Origin: Chalara sp. BL73 | Lineage: Eukaryota; Ascomycota; Leotiomycetes; Helotiales | Assembly: GCA_918026815.1 (NCBI GenBank) | Contig: CAKJVC010000100.1 | Location: 1-64,000, forward strand | Reading direction: 5' to 3' | DNA length: 64,000 bases | In this document: piece by piece, positions 33,697 through 43,982 of the stretch | Position numbering within the stretch: the stretch's first letter is position 1 | How the letters are laid out: each line of letters opens with the position of its first letter | Made by a program: the position numbers and the translations under genes | Notes under the pieces: generated by a model | Database searches by the model: none | Seen by the model: the letters and a program-made list of their open reading frames with translations, nothing else | Told to the model about the DNA's origin: nothing

Positions 33697-36600
33697 ATGA
33701 ATCCAGGAACCGCTGCCATGGATCCCAACCCACCTTCGTCAGACAAGGACGGCGCAAAGGCCCCGGATAAAGAGCTTCACAAGGTTCGATTCTCCCAGGA
33801 CCTGGACCGCGCAACCGCGTCTACGTCCGCCGAACGTCCTCCCACCCCAAACCTCACTCTCGATACAGCATCTGCGCCCAAAAGCCCGATCGAAGTGTCC
33901 GAGTCTGCGCCGGGGCTTTCGCAAAGAAAACCCCTGAGCCCTACGTCACCCAGGGCGAGAGATAGAGGATATTCATTGCGGAGAGCGTTATTCTCAAGGA
34001 ATATAAACAATGGAGGAACGAGTCCGATTGAGCTTGCGGAGGCGGGATCCTCGAGCGAAGGTGTTGGAGCAGGAAAGGCGGCGGAGGGCAAGGGGAAGAA
34101 GGGGAACGCGTCTGTTGCTGTATCATCAGCCACTGCGACTGCAGGGGCGTCATCGAAGCAGTACAGATCCGAATCATCCGACTATGATTCTGTATTATTA
34201 AAGGCTCGGGAGAAGAAGACGGGGACAATGAACTTGCCGCATTATGGGATATACGCACGAACGCGACGCCGTGAGAATGCACTGATCAGAAAGATGCAAA
34301 CGTTTTGGGAGGAAAAGATATACAAGCCGCTGTTCGAGAAGAAACAGCTCCCTCCCTCTAAGGATGGGCGACATGTCGATCTAGATGCTTTGCGCAGGAC
34401 GCCGGTTATAGATGAGAGGACTGGGAAGAAGCATATCGGGAATACGATACGCTCGAGTCGGTACACGATATGGGATTTCATTCCACGGCAACTCATATTC
34501 CAGTTCTCTAAATTAGCAAATGCATACTTTTTGCTGATGTCGATTCTTCAAATGATTCCTGGACTTTCACCTGTTGGCTCATATACGACTATCGCGCCAT
34601 TGCTGCTTTTCATAGCGCTCAGTATGAGTAAGGAAGGATGGGATGATTACCGGCGGTATAAGCTTGATAAGATCGAGAATAACAAGGAGACTTTGGTTCT
34701 CAATGCTAATCAGCGTCATTCTGGCGGAGCGAAATTGTCACAATTCGATTCTGGCAAACCACATGGAAAAATCAGGGAATTTCTATCTGCTAGAGAGAAA
34801 TCTGATTCGAGGTGCGATGAAGACAATACTACACTCTCAACTCGGGATTCGAATCTTTGGGCACATCTGAAGTGGCAGGATGTGAAAGTTGGGGATATCA
34901 TCAAGCTTAGGAGGGATGATGACATTCCAGCAGATATAGTCCTGCTATATGCCTCAGGCGTCAATGGCATTGCTTATATCGAAACCATGGCTCTTGATGG
35001 TGAGACTAATCTGAAGACCAAACAAGCACCAGTATCTTTGGCGAAGCGTTGTACCACAACAGATGATCTGATAGCATGCCGAGCAAACATAGTTGTCGAA
35101 GACCCAAATCTTGATCTATACAACTTCGATGGGAGGGTCACAATAGATGGAGAAACATTACCTCTCACGACAAACGAGATCGTGTTCAGGGGAAGCACCC
35201 TCAGAAACACTGATACAGCGATCGGCATGATCATCAATTCCGGAGAAGAGTGCAAGATCCGTATGAACGCTAACAAAAGCCTACGGATCAAAACTCCTGC
35301 CATGCAGACGATTTCTAACAAAATCGTGGTTATGCTTGTATTTTTCGTCATTCTTCTATCTTTGTTCTGTACAATCGCTTACCAGATCTGGACAAATAAT
35401 GTCGAAAACGACTCTTGGTATCTTGAAGGCGCCCACTTGAACTTCAGCTTCATTATTGTTGGGTTTATTATTCTGTACAACACTTTGATTCCCCTATCAC
35501 TTTATGTGAGTTTAGAGATTATCAAAGTGGGCATGTTCCTACTCTTGAAGGATGTAGATATGTACGATCCAGTATCTGACACGCCAATGGTTTGTAATAC
35601 TACTACCATTCTTGAGAATTTAGGTCAGGTTGATTATGTCTTTTCAGACAAGACCGGAACCTTAACCGATAATGTTATGCGGTTTCGAAAACTCAGTGTA
35701 GCGGGATATGCCTGGCTTCATGACGTTGATCTGCAAAAGGAGGCGGCCGAAAAGCTTATACTGGCTGAGAAATTAGAGAAAAAAGACAAGGGGAAGGGAA
35801 AAGCCATTGCTAAGAAATCGTCTATGCGCAAGAAGACACACCGACCAGCATTCGCAAGGAATGATACGGACTTGACTGCTGGTACTACTGAGCGGCCGGG
35901 ATACTTAAGAAGAACAAGTACGACATCTATATGGAAGTCCACGGCACGACCTGCGAAAGCACAGCCAGAATTCCGCACAGAGGATCTTTTGAAATACATT
36001 CAGCGCAAGCCTCACAGCATATTTACCAAGAAGGCTAAATTCTTCCTCTTGTCTCTTGCTCTCTGCCATACTTGTTTACCTGAGGTGAAGGAAGATGGAG
36101 AAGTAGAGTTTCAGGCTGCATCTCCCGATGAATTAGCGTTGGTCCGAGCAGCTCAAGAGTGTGGTTATTTAGTTATTGACCGTGCTGCACGAACGATTAC
36201 GTTGTCGATTCGTGGTGCAACAGAATCGGCCGAGCCGATCGCTGAAACTTATGAGATCCTTGACGTAGTAGAGTTTTCAAGCAAGAGAAAGCGCATGTCA
36301 ATTATCGTCAGGTTTCCGAATGGCAAGATCTGTATCCTTTGTAAGGGAGCCGACAGCGCTATCCTACCACGATTGAAGCTTGCGTCTCTAGCCCAACAGA
36401 AAGTGGGAGAGGTGCATCGGAGAGCTAATAAGAGGAAGAGCATGGAGGTAGAAGAAGCGTTAAGGAGAATGAGTGAATCTAGTCCTAGGAACAGCTTCAG
36501 CAGACCAAGCATAACATTGTCTCGACCTAGTATGGCGAGAAGTCGTAAGAGTAAGTTCAGATCATGCACACGCTCCTGGGGAGGGCAAGATCGTTAACAA

Positions 36601-38658
36601 TTCCTAGGTATTGGTGCTGGACGGCCAAGTATGGCCAGCTCAAGGATGCCATCAATTCGTGACGAACTTGACAGCTGGCTTACACGCCGAGAAACCGACG
36701 TAGAAATGGCAGATGATTTGAGTGTCTACTACACACCCAGACACTCAACGGCTACACCGCGACCTTCTATGGCATTGGGACGGGTATCATATGCTTCTAC
36801 GGACGCGGCATCATGGCAAGAAGACTACATTGATGATCTGATTGATGAAGGCCTCGTCTTGGATGACTCTGCAGTGTTCGAGCGTTGCTTCCAGCACACA
36901 AACGATTTTGCGTCAGAGGGTTTGCGAACCTTGCTTTTTGGATATCGCTTCATTGATGAGCAAGAGTATGTTGGATGGAAGAAGGTATATCTTGACGCAA
37001 CAACAAGTCTTGTCGACCGTCAAATCTTGATCGAGAATGCCGGAGAGATGATTGAGCAGAATTTTGATCTGGCTGGTGCTACAGCTATTGAAGATAAGCT
37101 TCAGCAAGGCGTACCCGAGACCATTGATAAACTGAGGCGAGCCAATATCAAGATTTGGATGCTCACGGGAGATAAGAGAGAGACTGCCATCAACATTGCC
37201 CATTCTGCCAGATTATGCAAGAATTACTCGGAGGTTGTCATCTTGGATTCTACGACTGGTGAAGTTGAGCAGCGTATGGCCACAACGCTACTGGATATCA
37301 GCAAAGGATCCGTCGCACATTCTGTGGTTGTTGTTGATGGTCATACTTTGACTGAGATTGATGCTGATGAGACTTTATCTGCGCTCTTCTTTGATTTGGC
37401 AGTGGTCGCTGATTCGGTCATCTGCTGTCGAGCAAGCCCAAGTCAGAAAGCCGGGCTGGTAAAGACTATCAGAACCAAGGTCAACAAGTCTTTGACTTTG
37501 GCCATTGGCGATGGTGCCAACGACATTGCCATGATTCAAGAAGCACATGTCGGAATTGGCATCAGCGGAAAGGAAGGGCTTCAAGCTGCTAGGATCTCGG
37601 ATTACTCGATTGCCCAGTTCAGATTTCTGCAAAAGCTTCTTTTTGTGCACGGAAGATGGAACTATGTCCGGATAGGCAAATACATCCTCGGCACATTTTG
37701 GAAGGAGTTGATGTTCTATCTGGTTACAGCACTGTATGAACAATGGTGTGGCTACACTGGTACTTCGCTATTTGAATCGACCTCACTCACAGTTTTCAAT
37801 ACACTCTTCACCTCCCTTGCAGTCATTTTGCTTGGTATTTTTGAGCAGGATTTATCCGCTACGACTCTTCTCGCTGTCCCTGAACTTTATGTGCAAGGAC
37901 AGCGCAACGAGGCGTTCAACTTCAAGAAGTATTTTGGATGGATGTTCATGGCCACATGCGAAGCCATGATAATCTGGTTCATTGGCCAAGAACTCTGGGG
38001 CAACGCCATCTTCAACAAAGACGGGTCCCTTCTTGGCTTGGGCCAGATCGGCTTCAGCGCGTCCATCATGTTCATCAACATCAAGCTGCTCATCCTCGAA
38101 TTCCACAATATTACCATCATCCCGATTGTCGGCTTTTTCGTCACAGTCGGTGGCTGGTGGCTTTGGACAGGTGTATTATCCGTGATTTTCAAGCCGAACA
38201 AAGATTACCTCCTCTACCCAATGCTCTCAGCCTTCGTCACACACCATGGCCGCGACCTGACGTGGTGGCTCGTCCTCTTGCTCATCCTATCTTGCCTCAC
38301 GCTCTTCGAACTCATAGTAAGCAGCATACGCAAGACGTTCTGGCCCACCGACACAGACGTCTTCCAAGAGCTACAAAAAGACCCCGCGATCCGCCGTCGC
38401 TTCGAAGAGGCCGTCGATTGCGAGAGCAACTCCGCTCCGGAGCTGGAAATCGGGAACAGGAAATCAAGCGCGGAGCTAAGAGAGGGCGAGATCCAGGCGT
38501 TGCTGAATCGGCCGAGGGTCATGGACGGGGCCGCTGACCCGCTTGGGGAACCGAAGAAGAGGAATACCATGGATGCGGAGGCAGAGGCGATCGAACTGCG
38601 GGCGAGGTATCCGGAGACAGGGAAGAGAAAGATATCGACCGATGTTAGAGATGTGTAA
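33697..38658 (+). CDS. DNF3: P4-type ATPase, DNF3-like phospholipid flippase
   Basis: Exons 33697..36550 and 36608..38658 give 1634 residues, close to yeast Dnf3. P4-ATPases move phospholipids from the outer to the cytosolic leaflet of Golgi, endosome or plasma membranes. A disordered N-terminus of about 180 residues precedes SSRYTIWDFIPRQLIFQF and the first membrane pair. Visible motifs: DGETN near residue 432, PLSL in TM4, the phosphorylation site DKTGTLTDN at about 651, TGDKRETA near 1137, and GDGANDIAM near 1250, then the C-terminal membrane segments. The QMIPGLSPVGSYTT and SMSKEGWDD blocks favour the DNF3 branch over DRS2 or DNF1/2. The single 57-bp intron lies in a Ser/Arg-rich insertion of the nucleotide-binding domain. 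An alternative start is the Met seven codons on. Confidence 0.93.
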
Positions 38659-40304
38659 ATATGATGGCGTGACGAGATTATGTGTTTGGTACATCATAGA
38701 TGAAGGCATAACCTTCCTTTTTTTTATTGGGTGATACCAGGGTTTACTAAAGGGCATGGCGCGGTTTCTGTTTGGGATATTCTCTATGTAATTTAGTTGT
38801 CTCCAATTCCATTAGTACGTTTTCATCACCGTTGGTTCATCAAATATGACGGTGATTGCAGAATACGTGGACTATCGTCACAAAAGCAGCACACTCTCTG
38901 TGCCATTCACCAAGATAAAAGAGAACCAGTACAAAATGCTAAGAACCTGCCCATAGCACCACCCTGACATCCATCCATCGTACCGGCATGACAACCGTGT
39001 AATGAGAGCAGCCGACCCCGAAACCGAGATAGCACAAGCGCGACACAGCGCCTCCACGAAAGCGGCCCCGAGAGTTGATCTCGCTACCATATACAAGACA
39101 ACATTTCCTTTTTTCCTTCTTTTGGTTTTCTTCGCGAGCCGGGTGTGATCGCTCCGTTAGTACGGTATAGAGAATAGCGCGTTAGCAAGTACAACACAAT
39201 CTTACTACCGTATGTTCACGCGGCTCTGGTCGAGCTGGCTAGTCCTTGTAGCATTTATCTAATTCGGGAAAGGGTTTTCATTTGGAGATTTGAATCTGTG
39301 GAGAAAACTACTAAAATTTGGAAGAGCGCGTGGGAGCTGATGAGGGTACCTGGAGATAGCGTGAAGAGTTGAGAAAGTTTTGACCGGGCTGTGTAGATTG
39401 ACGGTCTGTAGAGTTGATGATGGCACGCGCTATTTCTGTATCTTCGCGTATGGTTAGAACGCAATTCAACTGGGCTATGCTCTGATCTGAGGTGAGGTGA
39501 GGCGAGGATTCTTCTCTCCTTGATGTGGTTCGTGAGAGTATATCTCGATGGTAGATCTCAACAACCTTCAAGTGTTCTAGGTTCTTTGCAAGATGGGCAC
39601 ATGCGTACACCGCTCTAGCTTATCGGGAGATCTTTGTTGATGCGATATGGTCGTTCTCAATACTATAACGGCTGCCTGTGGCAGATAGAGCAATTTTGGA
39701 CCTCGAGACAAGCTGTTGTGAGAGTTAAAGCTTTGCTCTCGCTCGGTTCATGGTAGGTTGTGAAGTATTCAAGATGGGGCTTCTAATCCAGAATTTATCA
39801 TACAGCAAAAGTCGAAACTAGCGTCATTGAAACAATCAATGATTTAAAGGTATCGCCCCACATTGTCTTTATGCTAGTACTATTGCGGCTTAAGACCGGA
39901 GTTAAATAATATCATCCTTGCCAAGGTATGAGCAAATGAAGCTATACACACACCTTGGAGCCTTCTTAACATCGTCCAGTATTCCTCCAGGTTGGAAATT
40001 TTTGTAAATACCTTCCATAGCCCTGTCAATAGCCGCCAGCCTTTACGCAATGGGTTGACGACTATCGTGCATCACATCATACTGTCTCTTGTCTCCAGTG
40101 ATGGAGCTATTCATTATGATTGGATGGTTGTGCACGCTTGTAGCCTTACACAACCATGCCACCATTCTCGCAAGGCTGTCGTTCAGGTGAGTCGCAGTAG
40201 GCGCCAGCCTCCTTCACCTTTCGCAACACAACTCCAAGTGCAATCATACAGAGATATCAGATGTTTCAAAAATCCTTCCATTTTCCATTCGGTTTTGTCG
40301 AGCA
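38659..40304. other. Intergenic region upstream of the HET-NACHT-ANK gene
   Basis: About 1.6 kb without a supported gene. A short T-rich block near 38717-38727 follows the flippase stop and may belong to its 3' end. Frames here are under 160 codons and lack domains. Confidence 0.45.
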
Positions 40305-43300
40305 ATGCGCCTCCTCACGCACAACAACAATGGAGAGCTCAGCCTGACCGAATTCCTCGGCGAAAACACCCCTCCATATGCTATACTTTCGCACACATGG
40401 GGAAGGGAGGAGGTCACCTTTGCAGATCTGTCGGATGGCATTGGCAAGGAGAAGGCTGGCTATGACAAAATAAAGTTCTGTGGAGAACGGGCTCGTTGCG
40501 ATGGACTACAATACTTTTGGGTGGACAGTTGCTGCATCGACAAAACGAGTAGTAATGAGCTTACAGAGGCTATCAATTCCATGTTCCGCTGGTACTCGAA
40601 AGCGGCTAAGTGCTACGTCTATCTGTCAGATGTTTCTTGTCCTTCATCAGAGATAGACAATATAACTCATGCGCCATCGTGGGAAACGGCATTTCGTACG
40701 AGCAGATGGTTCACTCGAGGCTGGACACTACAAGAGCTGATTGCTCCCAGATCGGTCGAATTTTTCTCTAGAGAAGGCTCGCTATTGGGCAACAAGGAGT
40801 CTTTAGAACGACAAATCTGTGAAATCACAAGTATACCCGTTAAAGCTCTAGGAAGGAGCACTCTATCTGAATTCAGCATCGCTGAGCGAATGTCATGGAT
40901 GGAACATCGCGAAACGACTCGGGGAGAAGATAAAGCATATTCGATGCTAGGTATTCTTAATATTAACATGTCATCGATCTATGGCGAAGGAATGGAAAAT
41001 GCATTTGACAGGCTTCTGGACAAGCTTGAAAATCGCTCGAAGAAGCGCCAGCACAGCGAATTGTTTGCTGTCACACAGAATGTCATTTCATCTACTAAAA
41101 GATTGAAGACTGCACACTCCCACTCACCTTCCGTCCTCTCCCATTCGGGCACGAATGATACCAAATCATGCGTTGTACATAACATCGACTATACGACGAA
41201 AGAAGCGCTCATAGATATGCTACACTTTGACAAAATTGACGAGCGTCTCACAAGTCTGACGGCTGCTCAAGGATCGACCTGCCGATGGTTCCTCGACAAA
41301 TCCGAGTACATCTCCTGGCACGACGCCGGGCAGCAATCAGATCATGGTGGCTTCCTGTGGATAAAAGGAAATCCAGGCACCGGAAAGTCGACTTTGATGA
41401 AGCTACTTTTTGAGGAAGAGAAACTCTACCCAAAGAGCCATTCCTCGCAAATCACGCTATCATTCTTCTTCCTTGCACGGGGTACAATTGAAGAGAAGTC
41501 AACGATCGGGTTATATCGCTCTCTTCTTCACCAGCTTCTTGAAAAAGCGCCAGACTTGAGCGATTGCTTAGATTGGATGACAGCCAATGGCGCAAGGGGC
41601 ATCGAGCGTAGTGGATGGCATGAGCAAGCATTGAAGCAGACTTTAGCAAAGGCGATTCAGAAGCTCAAGAGTCGGCCTTTGACGATATTCGTTGATGCTC
41701 TAGACGAATGTGATAAGAGCAAAGCTTCGGGTATGGTTAGCTTTTTTGAAGAACTATGCGATATCGCGAAAGCAAATCAGGCTTACCTGAAGATTTGCTT
41801 CTCCAGCCGCCATTATCCAACCATCACAATCCAGAATGGTATCGAAGTCACTTTGGAAAATGAAGGTGGGCATACGGAGGATATTAAACAGTACGTCAAA
41901 GCCAAGCTCAAGATAGGCAAGTCGAAGCAAGCTGAGTCACTTCGATCTGATGTGCTGGAGAAATCATCAGGAATATTCCTTTGGGTCGCATTGGTTGTCG
42001 ATATTATTAATTCGGAATATCCTGATAAGTCTATCTCCATCAAGAAGATCCGTGAGCGTTTGAGAGAAATACCACCGGAACTGAATGACTTGTTTGAGAT
42101 GATTCTCACCCGAGATGGAGAAAATCTTGAACGAATGCAAATTTGCTTGAAATTCATTCTTTTCGCTCGTCGTCCTCTTAAACCGCAGGAGCTTTACTTT
42201 GCAACCCAGATTGGCCTCGACCAGTCATGCTCGGGTAGGTGGGATCGAGAAGACGTAGAATTGGGTAATATGAAGACTTTCGTAAAAAGTTCTTCTAAAG
42301 GTTTGGCCGAAGTCACACGAAACAAGGCCTCAGAAGTACAATTCATCCACGAGTCTGTTCGAGATTTCCTTCTACATAAATATGAGGGCCAGTTGTCTGA
42401 ACATTCTGAGGACTTCATGGGTCGTGGTCATGAGCTTATTAAGAATTGCTGCGTAGCTCAACTAAACGCTTCAATCAGCCAAGATGTCAGTGTACCTGAT
42501 CCTCTACCGCAAGCATCCGAGGCGGCACATTTGCGCGAGGAAATCAGCTCGAAATTTCCTTTTCTCGAATATTCGATTCGAAATGTATTTTACCACGCCG
42601 ATAGCGCTCAACAGACTGGGGTAGATCAAAGCGATTTTCTTGCCAAGCTCCTTTTCCAACAGTGGATTTTACTCTACAATATTCTAGAAAAGTTTGAAAT
42701 CCGCCGATATACAAAATCAGTTAGCTTTCTTTATGTTCTTGCAGAGAGTAACTGTGCCGATCTTATTCGAATCTTACCGACTAGGAGATCCTGTTTTGAC
42801 GTTGGAAATGAGCGATATGGACCACCAATTTTTGCGGCACTTGCTACAGAGAGTGGCAAGGCTGCCTGTGCGCTCTTAGAAGCCCAAGCTGAAATTCGGC
42901 CTTTGGTTTATCCGCGACACGACTTATACGTAAATTATTGCCAAGATAGGAAGACGTTTGCCAGCTTTGGACGCAGTTTCCGATTCCCACAAAGGAAAAG
43001 CGTCTCCTCCATCACCTCCTACATTCCAGATTCTGGCCATGACATCCTATTTTGGTTCTTGATTAATTCAGGAAAACTCAACGCCAATTGTAAGCACAGG
43101 AGCGGTCAACCCTATCTATCGTGGGCTGCTGAGAAAGGGTTCGATGGCATGGTGAAGGTACTGATAGAGAACAAGGCCGACGTCAATGCCCAAGGAGGTC
43201 ATTATGAGAATGCTCTCCAAACTGCTTCAGCTAACGGCCACGAAACGGTCGTCGAGTTGCTATTGAAGAACAATGCCGACGTTAATGCCCAAGGAGGTCG

Positions 43301-43982
43301 TTATGGCAATGCTCTTCAAACTGCTTCAGCTAACGGCCACGAAACGGTCGTCAAATTGCTATTGAAGAACAATGCCAACGTTAATGCTTATGGGGGTCAT
43401 TATGGCAATGCTCTCCAGGCTGCTTCTCATAACGGCCGCGAAGCTATCGCCAAGCTGCTGCTAGAGCGCAATGCCGACGTTAATGCTAAAGGGGGCGTAT
43501 ATGGCAATGCCCTTCAAGCTGCTTCTCATAACGGCCGCGAAGCTATCGCCAAGATGCTGCTAGAGCGCAATGCCGACGTTAGTGCTAAAGGGGGCGTATA
43601 TGGCAATGCCCTCCAAGCTGCTTCAGTTCACGGCCATGAGGCTATCGTCAAGCTGCTGCTAGAGCACAATGCCGAAGTTAGTGCTAAAGGGGGCGTATAT
43701 GGCAATGCTCTCCAGGCTGCTTCAGTTTACGGCCATGAAGCTATCGTCAAGCTGCTGCTGGAAAACAATGCTGACGTCAATGCTCAAGAAGGTGTATATG
43801 GCAATGCCCTTCAAGCTGCTTCTCATAACGGCCACGAAGCTGTCGTCAAGCTGCTGCTAGAAAACAAAGCCGACGTCAATGCTCAAGGAGGCGTATTTGG
43901 CAATGCTCTCCAAGCTGCCTCAGTTAGACTCCATAGAGCGGTCATGAGGCTGCTGGGCAACGCGATGACGCAAGGGCCATAG
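40305..43982 (+). CDS. HET-NACHT-ankyrin NLR-like protein
   Basis: An uninterrupted 1225-residue frame. The HET domain (about 25-170) shows YAILSHTWGREEVTF, YFWVDSCCIDK, AKCYVYLSDV and WFTRGWTLQELIAP, followed by the usual MSWMEHRETTRGEDKAYSMLG. NACHT follows with Walker A GNPGTGKST at 355-363, Walker B TIFVDALDECD near 463 and ICFSSRHYP as sensor. About residue 940 to the end are ankyrin repeats of exactly 33 residues. Fungal NLRs of the HET-NACHT class recognise non-self partners through the repeat domain and trigger cell death; the best-known members carry WD repeats, and here ankyrins take that place. It is the only complete member of this class in the window. The last repeat is followed by a short non-repeat tail. 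Confidence 0.92.
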   Translation: MRLLTHNNNGELSLTEFLGENTPPYAILSHTWGREEVTFADLSDGIGKEKAGYDKIKFCGERARCDGLQYFWVDSCCIDKTSSNELTEAINSMFRWYSKAAKCYVYLSDVSCPSSEIDNITHAPSWETAFRTSRWFTRGWTLQELIAPRSVEFFSREGSLLGNKESLERQICEITSIPVKALGRSTLSEFSIAERMSWMEHRETTRGEDKAYSMLGILNINMSSIYGEGMENAFDRLLDKLENRSKKRQHSELFAVTQNVISSTKRLKTAHSHSPSVLSHSGTNDTKSCVVHNIDYTTKEALIDMLHFDKIDERLTSLTAAQGSTCRWFLDKSEYISWHDAGQQSDHGGFLWIKGNPGTGKSTLMKLLFEEEKLYPKSHSSQITLSFFFLARGTIEEKSTIGLYRSLLHQLLEKAPDLSDCLDWMTANGARGIERSGWHEQALKQTLAKAIQKLKSRPLTIFVDALDECDKSKASGMVSFFEELCDIAKANQAYLKICFSSRHYPTITIQNGIEVTLENEGGHTEDIKQYVKAKLKIGKSKQAESLRSDVLEKSSGIFLWVALVVDIINSEYPDKSISIKKIRERLREIPPELNDLFEMILTRDGENLERMQICLKFILFARRPLKPQELYFATQIGLDQSCSGRWDREDVELGNMKTFVKSSSKGLAEVTRNKASEVQFIHESVRDFLLHKYEGQLSEHSEDFMGRGHELIKNCCVAQLNASISQDVSVPDPLPQASEAAHLREEISSKFPFLEYSIRNVFYHADSAQQTGVDQSDFLAKLLFQQWILLYNILEKFEIRRYTKSVSFLYVLAESNCADLIRILPTRRSCFDVGNERYGPPIFAALATESGKAACALLEAQAEIRPLVYPRHDLYVNYCQDRKTFASFGRSFRFPQRKSVSSITSYIPDSGHDILFWFLINSGKLNANCKHRSGQPYLSWAAEKGFDGMVKVLIENKADVNAQGGHYENALQTASANGHETVVELLLKNNADVNAQGGRYGNALQTASANGHETVVKLLLKNNANVNAYGGHYGNALQAASHNGREAIAKLLLERNADVNAKGGVYGNALQAASHNGREAIAKMLLERNADVSAKGGVYGNALQAASVHGHEAIVKLLLEHNAEVSAKGGVYGNALQAASVYGHEAIVKLLLENNADVNAQEGVYGNALQAASHNGHEAVVKLLLENKADVNAQGGVFGNALQAASVRLHRAVMRLLGNAMTQGP
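43206..43960 (+). repeat. Exact-period 99-bp ankyrin repeats
   Basis: The word GGCAAT recurs at 43305, 43404, 43503, 43602, 43701, 43800 and 43899, a spacing of exactly 99 bp, with a related variant unit before it at 43206. Units encode a pattern such as YGNALQAASHNGHEAVVKLL, and neighbouring units are nearly identical at the DNA level, including silent positions, which points to recent duplication or gene conversion. They form the C-terminal part of the HET-NACHT gene. Confidence 0.92.

Noticed and set aside
43206..43960. CRISPR-like array
   Set aside because: The 99-bp period is coding and encodes ankyrin repeats; there are no unique spacers. This is a eukaryotic genome.
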